Shown: positions 16,125 through 24,664 of the stretch, piece by piece
How positions within the stretch are numbered: position 1 is the stretch's first letter
How the letters are laid out: every line of letters starts with the position of its first letter
Source: Halomonas sp. NO4
Lineage (GTDB): Bacteria; Pseudomonadota; Gammaproteobacteria; Pseudomonadales; Halomonadaceae
Reading direction: 5' to 3'
NCBI RefSeq assembly: GCF_010994375.1
Contig: NZ_WHMA01000001.1
Location: forward strand, 150,978-214,977
Length of the DNA stretch: 64,000 bases
The notes under the pieces: model-generated
Told to the model about the DNA's origin: nothing
The model's database searches: none
What the model saw: the letters and a program-made list of their open reading frames with translations, nothing else
Program-made: the position numbers and the translations under genes

Positions 16125-16793
16125 TCATTCGTTGCTCATGATGCCGAGCAGCGAGAGCAGGCTGACGAAGAGGTTGTAGATCGAGACGTAGAGCGTGATG
16201 GTGGCCAGGATGTAGTTGGTCTCGCCGGCGCGGTGCACGATCTCGCTGGTCTGATAGAGAATGGCCGCCGAGGCGAAGAGCACGAAACCGGCAGACACCA
16301 TCAGCATCAGCGTGGGGATCTGGAAGATCAGGCCGGCGACCATCGCCAGGACGAGCACGATGGCGCCCGCCACCAGGAAGTTGGCCAGGAAGCCGAAATC
16401 CTTCTTGGTCACCAGGGCCACGGCAGAGAGCCCCACGAAGGTCAGGCCGGTCATGGCCAGGGCATTCATGATCAGCGCGGCACCGTTGGGCATGGCCAGA
16501 TAGGCGCTGAGGATCGGGCCCAGAGTGAAGCCCATGAAGCCGGTGAAGGCGAAGGTCGACAGCAGCCCCATGGCCGAGTTGGCGGTCTTGTGCACCAGGA
16601 ACATCAGGCCGTAGGCGCCGATGAAGAACACGAAGATGTTCATCCGCTCGATACCCATCGCCATGGCGGCGCCCGCGGTCACCGCGGAAAACAGCAGCGT
16701 CATGGCCAGCAGCCCGTACGTGTTGCGCAACACCTTGTTGGTGCTGACCGCCTGGGACGTCTGCTGCGTCACATGAGTGTCTTGATAGGCCAT
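16125..16793 (-). CDS. yccA: Bax inhibitor-1/YccA family membrane protein
   Basis: A 222-residue inner-membrane protein with seven hydrophobic segments of the BI-1 family. In E. coli YccA modulates the FtsH protease. The segments FLVHKTANSAMGLLSTFAFTGF-type region and the C-terminal YVSIYNLFVSLLSLLGI are characteristic. AGGGAG lies upstream of the ATG. E. coli also has yccA next to tusE, so the link between this protein and the tRNA-thiolation genes is conserved, although here it precedes the whole tus group. Confidence 0.92.
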   Translation of the reverse strand: MAYQDTHVTQQTSQAVSTNKVLRNTYGLLAMTLLFSAVTAGAAMAMGIERMNIFVFFIGAYGLMFLVHKTANSAMGLLSTFAFTGFMGFTLGPILSAYLAMPNGAALIMNALAMTGLTFVGLSAVALVTKKDFGFLANFLVAGAIVLVLAMVAGLIFQIPTLMLMVSAGFVLFASAAILYQTSEIVHRAGETNYILATITLYVSIYNLFVSLLSLLGIMSNE

Positions 16794-16884
16794 TGGTACA
16801 GAGCTCCCTGTGATTGATCTGGGTAGACCTTTGGTTGACCTAGAATGCCCACTCCGTGTTCCCCGCGCAAGCCCTTGCCTGCGC

Positions 16885-17346
16885 TCATCTCAACGCTGCT
16901 TCTTCCCTGGAGTCGTGATGCAGGATCTCCCGCGCCACCCGGGCGGCCGTCACGCAGACATCGTCCCCTGCCGCTTCCAACCCCGCCAGATCCAGCCATA
17001 CCAGCTCGCTGGCATCGTCGGCGGCCATGGGTTCCCCGCCACGCCAGTGCAGGCGGATCACCACGATCACGTAGTGCGACAGCAACTCACCCGCGGCATC
17101 GTGGCTCAGCATGTCGATGGCGGTGAGCACCCCGCGAGGCACGCCCTCCAAGCCGGTCTCCTCGCGCAGCTCGCGCACCGCGGCCGCCTGAAGGGTCTCA
17201 CCCGGCTCGACCTTGCCACCCGGCAGAGCCAGGCGCCCGGCATTGGGGGAATTTCGCCGCCGCACCATCAAAATTCGGTCCTGGCAGACCACGGCCGCGG
17301 AGACCGAGGCGATGGGGCGAACGGACGAGGCGTGATTCTTGCTCAT
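16885..17346 (-). CDS. NUDIX hydrolase
   Basis: A 153-residue NUDIX pyrophosphohydrolase. The NUDIX box is intact: GGKVEPGETLQAAAVRELRE followed by ETGL (about residues 43-66), with the metal-binding glutamates. The N-terminal strand (AAVVCQDRILMVRRRNSPN) resembles MutT-like enzymes acting on nucleotides, but the substrate cannot be named. It lies between yccA and tRNA-Ser on the minus strand. Confidence 0.88.
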   Translation of the reverse strand: MSKNHASSVRPIASVSAAVVCQDRILMVRRRNSPNAGRLALPGGKVEPGETLQAAAVRELREETGLEGVPRGVLTAIDMLSHDAAGELLSHYVIVVIRLHWRGGEPMAADDASELVWLDLAGLEAAGDDVCVTAARVAREILHHDSREEAALR

Positions 17347-17389
17347 CGCTTTACCCTACCATGCCGGGTTACGATGCGTCGCCGCACGC

Positions 17390-17447
17390 GAAAGCGCCCC
17401 GCAACATGGCTTGTCAAGGCAAAGACAAGGAGCTGCGGGGCGCTTTC
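17390..17447. terminator. Long hairpin beside tRNA-Ser
   Basis: Perfect 14-bp inverted repeat (17390-17403 and 17434-17447, GAAAGCGCCCCGCA and its complement) with a 30-base loop. A second inverted repeat CTTGTC/GACAAG nests inside the loop. It lies just past the 3' end of tRNA-Ser. Neither side has a good T-run, although the plus side reads TTTCTGATTTGATTT. It is probably a terminator or processing structure for the tRNA transcript. Confidence 0.6.
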
Positions 17448-17465
17448 TGATTTGATTTGGGTGAG

Positions 17466-17555
17466 TGGCGGAGGGACAGGGATTCGAACCCTGGGAAGGC
17501 TCTCACCTTCGCCGGTTTTCAAGACCGGTGCATTCAACCGCTCTGCCATCCCTCC
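17466..17555 (-). tRNA. tRNA-Ser(UGA)
   Basis: A 90-base gene with the long variable arm of serine tRNAs. The acceptor stem GGAGGGA pairs with TCCCTCC, the anticodon loop is CTTGAAA (anticodon TGA), the T loop is GGTTCGAATCC, and the CCA end is encoded. It reads UCA and UCG codons. Confidence 0.96.
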
Positions 17556-17627
17556 GGCTCACGGCGAAGCATCTTATCAGCTTTTCGGCCGGGGTCAAGA
17601 GCGGTGTGCGATCAAGGCGTTACCCGT

Positions 17628-19334
17628 TCAGTAAAGACGCAGGCCGACACGGGTGACCTTGTTGCCGTCCATCTCGTTGACGACCCAGTGAATACCGTGC
17701 CAGTCGACGTCGTCGCCGACCACGGGGTGCCCTCCGACGCGCAGCGAGACGAACTCACCGAGCGTCATGTCCGTCTCGCCGGGGCTCAGGGTGAGGCCGT
17801 AGGCGCTGGCGATGTCGCCCATGCGCGCGTCGCCGTCGAAGGTGAAGGTGCCGAAGAAGGCACGCTCCTGCTTGAGGCGGGTCTCGCCGCTGAACAGTCG
17901 GTTCAGCGCCGGCAGGTCGTCGGCCCGGCCGATCACGCAGATGACATCGCCCAGCTTGAGCCGGGTGCTGCCCTTGGGGTGAAGCATGGCGTGTTCACGA
18001 AACAGGGCCGAGATCACCGCGCCGGAGGGAAAGCGCAACAGTCGAATGGGCACATCGTCCAGGTCGCTGTTGTCGACCTTGTAGACGAACATCTCGTAGT
18101 CGTTCTCCGGCAGGATGCCGAGCGGCCCGCGATGGTTGGGGGTAACCCCCTTGGGAATCTCGACTCGCATCCAGCGTGCCATCAGCGGCAGGCTGCCACC
18201 CTGGATCAGCAGCGACAGCAGCACCACGGCGAAGGCCACGTTGAAGTAGAGCGAGGCGTTCTCGACCCCGCCGATCACCGGAAAGATCGCCAGCACGATG
18301 GGCACGGCCCCGCGCAGCCCCACCCAGGCGATGAAGAAGAGCTCCCGCCAGCGGAACTTGAAGAACGGCTTGACGCTGATGAACACGGCGAGTGGCCGAG
18401 CCACCAGGATCAGCGCCAGGGCCACGACGGTCGCCGGCAGGGCGTACTCCAGCAGTTCCGAGGGCGTGACCAGCAGCCCCAGGACCAGGAAGAGGCCGAT
18501 CTGGCTGAGCCAAGCCAGGCCGTCGTGGACGGGCAGAATGAAGTTGAGGTGGCGCCCCGGCTGATTGCCGATCATCAGCCCGGTGAGGTAGATGGCCAGA
18601 AAGCCGCTGCCGCCCAGGAATCCGGTCAGCCCGAAGACGGCAAACCCCAGCGCCAGGGCCAGCAGCGAGTAGAGCCCGGGCGCGAGGTCGAGCCAGCGTA
18701 ACAGGCGCCCGCTCAGCCAGCCACCGCCCACGCCGAGGATCAGCGCCAGGCCGAACTGGCTGGCCAGGAACAGCAGCGTACCCAGGGGTCCTCCCAGGTC
18801 GCCGACCAGCAGCTCGACCAGCAGCAGCGTCAGGAAGATCGCCATGGGGTCGTTGGTGCCCGACTCGATCTCCAGGGTGGCGCTAACCCGCTCGTTGAGG
18901 TGCACCCCCCGCCCGCTGAGCATGGAGAAGACCGCCGCAGCATCCGTTGAACCGACGATGGCACCGACCAGCAAGCCCTGGATCAACGACAGGTCGAATA
19001 CCTGCATGGCGATGACGCCGATCAGTGCGCTGGTGACGAAAACCCCCAGGGTGGCCAGGGAGAGCGCGGGCCTGAATCCGACCCGGAAGGTCTTGAGCCG
19101 GGTGCGCAAGCCGCCATCCAGCAGGATCATCGCCAGGGCCAGGTGGCCGATCAGAAAGGCCAGAGAGTAGTCGTCGAACTGGATACCCAGCACGCCCTCT
19201 TCGCCTGCCAGCATGCCCAGCGCCAGGAAGATCAGCAGCAGGGGGAAGCCCACCAGGGTGGAAAGGCGGCTGGCAATCACGCTCAGGGCAAGCAGAAAGC
19301 CGCTGAGAAGAAAGAGGGTGTTGATGGTATCCAT
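17628..19334 (-). CDS. cvrA: CvrA/NhaP2-type potassium:proton antiporter
   Basis: A 568-residue CPA1-family antiporter. About twelve membrane segments fill residues 1-390, including the ion-path regions LALAMILLDGGLR and GSTDAAAVFSML. A cytoplasmic TrkA-C domain (about 405-490) and a C-terminal CorC/HlyC-like domain (ending KVTRVGLRLY) follow, the same order as in E. coli CvrA (578 residues). In E. coli it affects volume regulation and growth at low osmolarity. The start is set at 19334 (MDTINTLFLL), where GAGGA precedes. An ATG 26 codons upstream adds a non-hydrophobic extension. Confidence 0.9.
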   Translation of the reverse strand: MDTINTLFLLSGFLLALSVIASRLSTLVGFPLLLIFLALGMLAGEEGVLGIQFDDYSLAFLIGHLALAMILLDGGLRTRLKTFRVGFRPALSLATLGVFVTSALIGVIAMQVFDLSLIQGLLVGAIVGSTDAAAVFSMLSGRGVHLNERVSATLEIESGTNDPMAIFLTLLLVELLVGDLGGPLGTLLFLASQFGLALILGVGGGWLSGRLLRWLDLAPGLYSLLALALGFAVFGLTGFLGGSGFLAIYLTGLMIGNQPGRHLNFILPVHDGLAWLSQIGLFLVLGLLVTPSELLEYALPATVVALALILVARPLAVFISVKPFFKFRWRELFFIAWVGLRGAVPIVLAIFPVIGGVENASLYFNVAFAVVLLSLLIQGGSLPLMARWMRVEIPKGVTPNHRGPLGILPENDYEMFVYKVDNSDLDDVPIRLLRFPSGAVISALFREHAMLHPKGSTRLKLGDVICVIGRADDLPALNRLFSGETRLKQERAFFGTFTFDGDARMGDIASAYGLTLSPGETDMTLGEFVSLRVGGHPVVGDDVDWHGIHWVVNEMDGNKVTRVGLRLY

Positions 19335-19465
19335 AGCTTCCTCGCAGGCGGGCGAGCCATTATGCCACGCTCGCTGCCCGTTCGCCGTTGGCGTCGCCGC
19401 TGGCTTCGACAAGGTGGCCAGGGATAAACTGGCGCCTCACCAATGGCTGGAGTGCCAACCCGCTC

Positions 19466-20755
19466 ATGCACAAGGTTCCTCGCGCCCCCTTTCTCGCCGT
19501 CCTCCTTGCCGTGCTGCCAAGCGCCCTGATCGCACCCATGGCCCTCGCCGAGGCCACCGATGGCGAAGAGGAGGCATTGACCCTGGACACCGAGGTCCTG
19601 GTGCCGCCGAGCCTGGTGGTCGCGGAAGCGCCGGCTGCAAAGGGAACGCCGGGCAGGCCGTTGATCGAGGCGCCGCACCTCGTCGAGGTCCCGCCGGTGG
19701 TGGAAGGTCCCTCCTTCCTGGCCTCCCCCGCCGTCGTCGAGCCGGCTCCCGAGCTGGTTGTCCCCGAGGTGCCGTCGGTGGCCTTCGAGCCCGCCGAGCC
19801 GATCGCTCCGCCGCCGGTGACCCACCTCAGCATCACGCTCGACTGGTACCTGAACCCCCAGCATGCGGCCCTGCTGGTGGCGCGAGAGAAGGGCTTCTTC
19901 AAGCGCCGGGGACTGGAAGTGACACTGGTCAGCCCCGCCGACCCCAACGTGCCCGCCAAGCTGCTGGCTGCCGGCCGCACCGATCTGGCCCTGGGCCGCC
20001 AGCCCCTGCTGCATCTGCTGGTGGATAAGGGCGCCCCGCTGGTACGGGTGGCGACCCTCATCGACACACCGCTGTCGGGGCTGGTGCTGCGCCAGTCACT
20101 GCTCGAGGAGGAGCCCGAATCCGCGGAAGCCACGGAAGCGGTCGATGGAAATGTCGACGAGCCCCAGGCGCTCGCGAAGCTGCGCCTCGGCTACACAGTA
20201 CAGGACAGCGCCGCCCTGCTGAGCTCGCCGCTGGGCTCTGCCAACGGCCTGCCCGAGCGTATCGACCTCGAGGACGTGAACTACGGGGTGCTCGACGCCA
20301 TGCGCGAGGGGAACCTGGATGGCGTGGTGATCCACCAGCGCCACCTCGTGCCGCGTCAGCTGGCCGACGAGGGCATTCCCACGCGTACGCTGCGGCTCGA
20401 GGAGCATGGCCTTCCCGCCCACGACGGCCTGATTCTGATGGCCAACCGCGACCGGTTGGCTACCCAGCGGGATGCCATTCGCGAACTCGTCGCCGCCCTC
20501 GAGGAGGCCACCCTATGGATCCTCAACCACCGCGAGGCCGCCTGGGAGCTCATGACGGCAGCGGAGCCGGCCCTCGACGATCCCATCATGGGGGAGGCCT
20601 GGCTGGATGTATTCCCGCGTCTTGCCCAGCGTCCCGCCGCCGTGGACCAGGGGCGTTACGCCCGCTTCGAGGAGCTGCTGCTGGAAGCCGGGGTGATCGA
20701 GACCCGCCAGCCGGTGGAACGCCTGGCGGTGGACCTGGGCACGCCGGAGCCCTGA
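19466..20755 (+). CDS. NMT1/SsuA-like ABC substrate-binding protein with long linker
   Basis: A 429-residue exported binding protein. A signal peptide (about residues 1-28, ending PMALA) is followed by some 90 residues rich in proline, valine and glutamate that show no known fold. The NMT1/THI5-like domain begins near residue 119 (THLSITLDWYLNPQHAALLVAREKGFFKRRG with the family's sequence pattern). Relatives bind pyrimidine precursors of thiamine, sulfonates or nitrate-like ligands. The closest visible resemblance is to HMP-type proteins, but no permease or ATPase gene lies beside it, so the substrate is open. The long linker is unusual for the family. The Shine-Dalgarno is weak. Confidence 0.82.
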   Translation: MHKVPRAPFLAVLLAVLPSALIAPMALAEATDGEEEALTLDTEVLVPPSLVVAEAPAAKGTPGRPLIEAPHLVEVPPVVEGPSFLASPAVVEPAPELVVPEVPSVAFEPAEPIAPPPVTHLSITLDWYLNPQHAALLVAREKGFFKRRGLEVTLVSPADPNVPAKLLAAGRTDLALGRQPLLHLLVDKGAPLVRVATLIDTPLSGLVLRQSLLEEEPESAEATEAVDGNVDEPQALAKLRLGYTVQDSAALLSSPLGSANGLPERIDLEDVNYGVLDAMREGNLDGVVIHQRHLVPRQLADEGIPTRTLRLEEHGLPAHDGLILMANRDRLATQRDAIRELVAALEEATLWILNHREAAWELMTAAEPALDDPIMGEAWLDVFPRLAQRPAAVDQGRYARFEELLLEAGVIETRQPVERLAVDLGTPEP

Positions 20756-20758
20756 GGG

Positions 20759-21541
20759 TTATGCCTCGAGCGTGGCGAGGAAGTCGTTGACCGCCGCCTG
20801 GAACGCCTCGGGCTGTTCGGCGTGCAGCCAGTGCCCTGCCTCGCCGAGAGTGACCACCTGCGCCGTGGGCAATACTTCGCGAAGCGCGGGCAGCATGGCA
20901 TCGGTCACGTAGGGAGAGCGTCCGCCGCGCAGCACCAGTACCGGCCCGTCGTAGCTTCCCTCTCCTTCCGGCGCCTGCATGATCGCCTCATAGTCGCCCT
21001 CGATCTGCTCGAGCCCGATGCGCAGCCGTAGCACGCCGTCGTCGCTGCGCTCCAGGTTGGTGGCGAGAAACAGCCGTATGGGGCGCTCCGTCACGTGTTC
21101 GGCGAGCAGCGCATCCGCCTCGCGGCGGTTAGTGGGCTCTCCCTCGGCGACCCGGCGCAGGGCAGCAAAGACGTCATCATGGCCGTGCCCGTAGGCCTGG
21201 GGAGCGATGTCGGCCACGATCAGCGACGCGACCCGTTCCGGATGCAGGCGGGCCAGGCTGATGACCACCTTGCCGCCCATGGAGTGACCCAGCAGGTGGG
21301 CACGCTCGATGCCCAGCTTATCCAGCAGGGCGAGCAGGTCGGCTGCCATGGCGGCATAGCCCATGCCGTCGGCATGCGGTGAACGCCCGTGGTTGCGCAG
21401 ATCGACGGCCACCACCCGGTGCTGCTCCTGCCACTGCTTGACGTGGGAGCGCCAGTTGTCGGCGCTGCCCAGCAGTCCGTGCACGACGACGAGGGGCGTG
21501 CCCTCCCCGCCGGTGTCCACATGATTGAGCTCGACGGTCAT
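20759..21541 (-). CDS. Alpha/beta hydrolase (YbfF-like esterase)
   Basis: A 260-residue alpha/beta-hydrolase. The oxyanion motif VVVHGLLGSADNW, the nucleophile elbow GHSMGGK, and the C-terminal histidine in GEAGHWLHAEQPEAF make a complete triad, with the acid in the strand before it. This is the pattern of the YbfF esterase group. GGGAGG lies ahead of ATG 21541. It is 26 bases downstream of yhhQ on the same strand and converges on the binding-protein gene with only three bases between the stops. Confidence 0.87.
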   Translation of the reverse strand: MTVELNHVDTGGEGTPLVVVHGLLGSADNWRSHVKQWQEQHRVVAVDLRNHGRSPHADGMGYAAMAADLLALLDKLGIERAHLLGHSMGGKVVISLARLHPERVASLIVADIAPQAYGHGHDDVFAALRRVAEGEPTNRREADALLAEHVTERPIRLFLATNLERSDDGVLRLRIGLEQIEGDYEAIMQAPEGEGSYDGPVLVLRGGRSPYVTDAMLPALREVLPTAQVVTLGEAGHWLHAEQPEAFQAAVNDFLATLEA

Positions 21542-21567
21542 CGGACCTCCCATATCGGTTGCTTGAA

Positions 21568-22239
21568 TCAGGCGCGCTGCGGGGCCAGGTCCTGCTGCCC
21601 GGTGGCAGCGACCAGCCGACGACTCAACCAGGCGAGCAGCACGCCGTAGAGCGGCAGGAAGAAGAGCAGGCTGATACCCAGCTTGATCACGTAGTCGACC
21701 CAGGCGATCTCGATCCAGTTGGCCGCCATGAAGGGATCCGGGCTGTTGTAGAACGCCATGGAAAAGAACGCGGCGGTGTCGGCCAGGTTGCCGAAGATGG
21801 TCGATACGGCCGGGGCGATCCACCAGGCTCGCAGCCTGCGCAGCCGATCGAAGACCTGAACATCGAGCAGCTGACCGAGCACATAGGCCATGAAGCTGGC
21901 CAGGGCGATGCGGGCCACGAAGAGGTTGGGCTCGCTCAACGCCTCGAGGCCCGCGAAACTGCCGCGCGGGAAGATCACCGACACCAGGTAGGAGATCACC
22001 AGCGCCGGCAGCATGACGCGCAGGATGATGGCGCGCGCCGGCTCCTTGCCGAAGAGACGCACGGTCAGGTCGGTGGCCAGGAAGATGAAGGGGAAGCTGA
22101 AGGCCCCCCAGGTGGTGTGGAAACCGAACAGGGTGAACGGAATCTGTACCAGGTAGTTGCTGGCGGCGATCACCAGGATATGGAAGCTCACCAGCAGGGC
22201 GAGACAACGGCGGTACTGTACGGGCGGAAGCGTGAACAT
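21568..22239 (-). CDS. yhhQ: Queuosine precursor transporter
   Basis: A 223-residue membrane protein with about six helices of the VUT/YhhQ family, which takes up preQ0 and preQ1 for the tRNA base queuosine. Family features are ASNYLVQIPF near residue 30, FIFLATDLTVRLFGKEPAR, and the conserved late segment NLADTAAFFSMAFY. ATG 22239 is preceded by AGGA. A promoter is visible upstream (22315-22343), and no preQ1 riboswitch could be recognised in the leader. Confidence 0.9.
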   Translation of the reverse strand: MFTLPPVQYRRCLALLVSFHILVIAASNYLVQIPFTLFGFHTTWGAFSFPFIFLATDLTVRLFGKEPARAIILRVMLPALVISYLVSVIFPRGSFAGLEALSEPNLFVARIALASFMAYVLGQLLDVQVFDRLRRLRAWWIAPAVSTIFGNLADTAAFFSMAFYNSPDPFMAANWIEIAWVDYVIKLGISLLFFLPLYGVLLAWLSRRLVAATGQQDLAPQRA

Positions 22240-22314
22240 CGGCAGGTCCTTTTTCGTGCGCGGCTGAGCTCGCCGCGGGAGGGGTGAGGGAACCCTCGTG
22301 ACTGGAAGGCGCGT

Positions 22315-22343
22315 AGTATACGCGCCAGGCCCGGACAGGCCAA
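22315..22343 (-). promoter_or_regulatory. Candidate sigma-70 promoter for yhhQ
   Basis: On the minus strand TTGGCC, 17 bases, TATACT. The -10 box differs from consensus at one base. It lies about 75 bases upstream of the yhhQ start. Confidence 0.45.
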
Positions 22344-22361
22344 GGCAACGGCCGCACAGCA

Positions 22362-22385
22362 CGACGCCGCCCGGAGGCGGCGTCG
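22362..22385 (-). terminator. Hairpin after propionyl-CoA synthetase
   Basis: Perfect 10-bp inverted repeat CGACGCCGCC / GGCGGCGTCG with loop CGGA, 23 bases past the prpE stop and upstream of the yhhQ promoter. The T-run on the minus side is poor, so efficiency is uncertain. Confidence 0.6.
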
Positions 22386-22408
22386 CAGGGGCTCGGCCAG
22401 CGGAGTCT

Positions 22409-24319
22409 TCAGACCTGACGGGCCTCGTGAGCGGCGCCCACGTCGCGCTCCTTCATGGCCTCGTGGACGTCCTCGAGGCTCGCCGGATCGTCGATGGTCG
22501 ATGGCACCCCGTACTCCTTGCCGTCGGCGATGTTGCGCAGCAGCTTGCGCAGAATCTTGCCGGAGCGGGTCTTGGGCAGGCGGTTGACCACGAGCACCTG
22601 CTTGAAGCAGGCGACAGGGCCGATCTGCTGGCGTACCTTGTCGATCAGCTCCTGCTCCAGGGCTACCTCGTCACCCTCGAAGCCGTCCTTGGGAATCACC
22701 AGCCCCACGGGCACCTGACCCTTGAGCGCATCGTGGATGCCGATCACCGCGCACTCGGCCACGGCCGGATGGGCGCCCACCACCTCTTCCATCTCGCCGG
22801 TCGAGAGGCGGTGGCCGGCGACATTGATGACGTCGTCGGTGCGCCCCATGATGAAAAGGTAGCCATCCTCGTCGAAGTAGCCGCCGTCGCCGGTGAGATA
22901 GTAACCGGGGAACGCCGCCATGTAGGCGCTGTGGAAGCGCTGCGGGTCGCCCCAGATGCCGGTCAGGCAGCCGGGCGGCAGCGGCTGCTTGATGACCACG
23001 CTGCCCTGCTCCATGGCGTGGGCGCGCTCTCCTTCGCGATCCAGGATCTGCACGTCGAATCCCGGTACCGGCACGGTGGCGCTGCCCGCCTTCGTGGGCA
23101 TGGGCTCGAGGCCGTGGAGGTTGGCGGCGATCGGCCAACCGGTCTCGGTCTGCCACCAGTGGTCGATCACCGGCACGTCGAGCAGGTCGTCCAGCCAGTG
23201 GAAGGTCGGCGGATCGAGACGCTCGCCGGCCAGGAACAGCGCCTTGAGACAGGAGATATCGTACTGCTCGAGCAGCTTGGCGTCCGGGTCCTCCTTCTTG
23301 ATGGCGCGGAAGGCAGTGGGGGCCGTGAAGAAGCTCTTCACCCGGTACTCGCTGATCAGGCGCCAGAAGGCGCCGGCATCCGGCGTCTTCACCGGCTTGC
23401 CCTCGTAGACCACCGTGGTGCAGCCGCGCAGCAGCGGCGCATAGACGATGTAGGAGTGGCCGACTACCCAGCCCACGTCCGAGGCGGAGAAGAACACCTC
23501 GCCCGGCGCCACGTCGTAGATCGCCTCCATGGAGTAGTGCAGCGCCACGGCATAGCCGCCGGTGTCGCGCACCACGCCCTTGGGCTTGCCGGTGGTGCCC
23601 GAGGTGTAGAGCACGTAGAGCGGGTCGCTGCCCTTGACGGGCACGCAGTCGGCGGGCTCGGCTTCGGCGACCAGCGCGGCCCAGTCATGATCGCGAGGGC
23701 CCAGGGTGGCCGGTTGCCGCTCACGCTGCAGGATCACGCAGGCATCCGGCTGGTGCTCGCTCTGGGCAATGGCGTCGTCCAGGATCGGCTTGTAGGGAAT
23801 GACGCGCTCGACCTCGATGCCGCAGGACGCCGCCACTACCACCTTGGGCTTGGCGTCGTCGATGCGCACGGCCAGTTCGTGGGGCGCGAAGCCGCCGAAG
23901 ACGACGGAGTGCACCGCGCCGAGTCGCGCGCAGGCGTACATGGCCATCAGCGCCTCGGGCACCATGGGCATGTAGATGACCACCCGATCGCCCTTCTCGA
24001 CCCCCAGGCGGCGCAGCGCACCGGCCACGCGGGCTACCTCGTCGCGCATCTCGCGATAGGTCAGGGTGCGCTTGCTGTCCGTGACCGGAGAATCCCAGAA
24101 GACGGCCGGTTGCTCGCCGCGTCCCTCCTCGACGTGATGGTCAAGGGCCGCGTGGCAGATGTTGAGCTCGCCATCGACGAACCAGCGCGCGTGCTGCTGC
24201 TCGTCGTACTGGAGAATGGTGGAGGGCGGCGTGAACCACGGGATGCGGCGAGCCTGCTCTGCCCAGAAGGATTCGGGCCGCTCGATGGAGTGCTGGAATT
24301 CGGTCTTGTAGGTGGTCAT
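22409..24319 (-). CDS. prpE: Propionyl-CoA synthetase
   Basis: A 636-residue acyl-AMP-forming ligase that activates propionate to propionyl-CoA. It carries the AMP-binding motif YTSGTTGKPKGVVRDTGGYA, the motif WWQTETGWPI and the C-terminal lysine motif PKTRSGKILRKLLR, where acetylation silences the enzyme family. The RDTGG version and the length match PrpE better than acetyl-CoA synthetase, but acetate may also serve. ATG 24319 has AGGAA upstream. No prpB, prpC or acnD lies in the window, so the gene stands alone. Direct repeats upstream may be regulator sites. Confidence 0.88.
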   Translation of the reverse strand: MTTYKTEFQHSIERPESFWAEQARRIPWFTPPSTILQYDEQQHARWFVDGELNICHAALDHHVEEGRGEQPAVFWDSPVTDSKRTLTYREMRDEVARVAGALRRLGVEKGDRVVIYMPMVPEALMAMYACARLGAVHSVVFGGFAPHELAVRIDDAKPKVVVAASCGIEVERVIPYKPILDDAIAQSEHQPDACVILQRERQPATLGPRDHDWAALVAEAEPADCVPVKGSDPLYVLYTSGTTGKPKGVVRDTGGYAVALHYSMEAIYDVAPGEVFFSASDVGWVVGHSYIVYAPLLRGCTTVVYEGKPVKTPDAGAFWRLISEYRVKSFFTAPTAFRAIKKEDPDAKLLEQYDISCLKALFLAGERLDPPTFHWLDDLLDVPVIDHWWQTETGWPIAANLHGLEPMPTKAGSATVPVPGFDVQILDREGERAHAMEQGSVVIKQPLPPGCLTGIWGDPQRFHSAYMAAFPGYYLTGDGGYFDEDGYLFIMGRTDDVINVAGHRLSTGEMEEVVGAHPAVAECAVIGIHDALKGQVPVGLVIPKDGFEGDEVALEQELIDKVRQQIGPVACFKQVLVVNRLPKTRSGKILRKLLRNIADGKEYGVPSTIDDPASLEDVHEAMKERDVGAAHEARQV

Positions 24320-24661
24320 GGGTTTCCTGTCCGGCGTCGAAGTTGCCACGATGATTGTTGACACTTTAGAGATTTTCTCGCGGATTTCCTTCATACCATC
24401 GGCTAAGGATGGTGAAAGCGCCGAAGTGAGAGTCAATATTGTTGACAACCGTGCGAGGTCGGAGCCAGGGCAGCCCTATCTTCGTTGACACGGCGTTTGA
24501 CAGGATCGGAACCACTATCAAAGATGACTAAATGAGTGATGCCATGAAAATCGGCCACTGGCTGTGAGCGATGCGGCATTGTCCGTGCCGCCGCTCGACC
24601 CGGCTCCCGACGCCATCCTGACGAGTGCCACCAGCGCACGGCGAGCCGATAAAGGGAGACC
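24320..24661. other. Divergent intergenic region between prpE and the ArsR gene
   Basis: 342 bases without a supportable gene. It is AT-richer than the surroundings on the prpE side. The ten-base sequence ATTGTTGACA occurs twice in the same direction (24354-24363 and 24438-24447), and a shorter GTTGACA lies at 24484-24490. The TTGACA cores could be plus-strand -35 boxes or regulator half-sites. The half nearer the ArsR gene is GC-rich and shows nothing clear. Confidence 0.6.
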
Positions 24662-24664
24662 ATG

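Noticed and set aside
17466..17555. tRNA-Ser as an attachment site for a genomic island
   Set aside because: No integrase, direct repeat of the tRNA end, or change in base composition is seen on either side.
22240..22320. Possible preQ1 riboswitch ahead of yhhQ
   Set aside because: The leader has short GC stems (GAGGG/CCCTC and CGCGGC/GCCGCG) and an A-rich run before the ribosome site, but I could not fit the conserved preQ1 core or its pseudoknot.
20759..22357. Fusion of the hydrolase with an upstream 270-residue extension
   Set aside because: The extension is an out-of-frame reading of yhhQ. A proper Shine-Dalgarno and ATG lie at the start of the hydrolase.
22298..24361. Long open frame of 687 codons opposite prpE
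   Set aside because: It is antisense to a well-conserved gene, its product resembles no family, and such frames are common in high-GC DNA.
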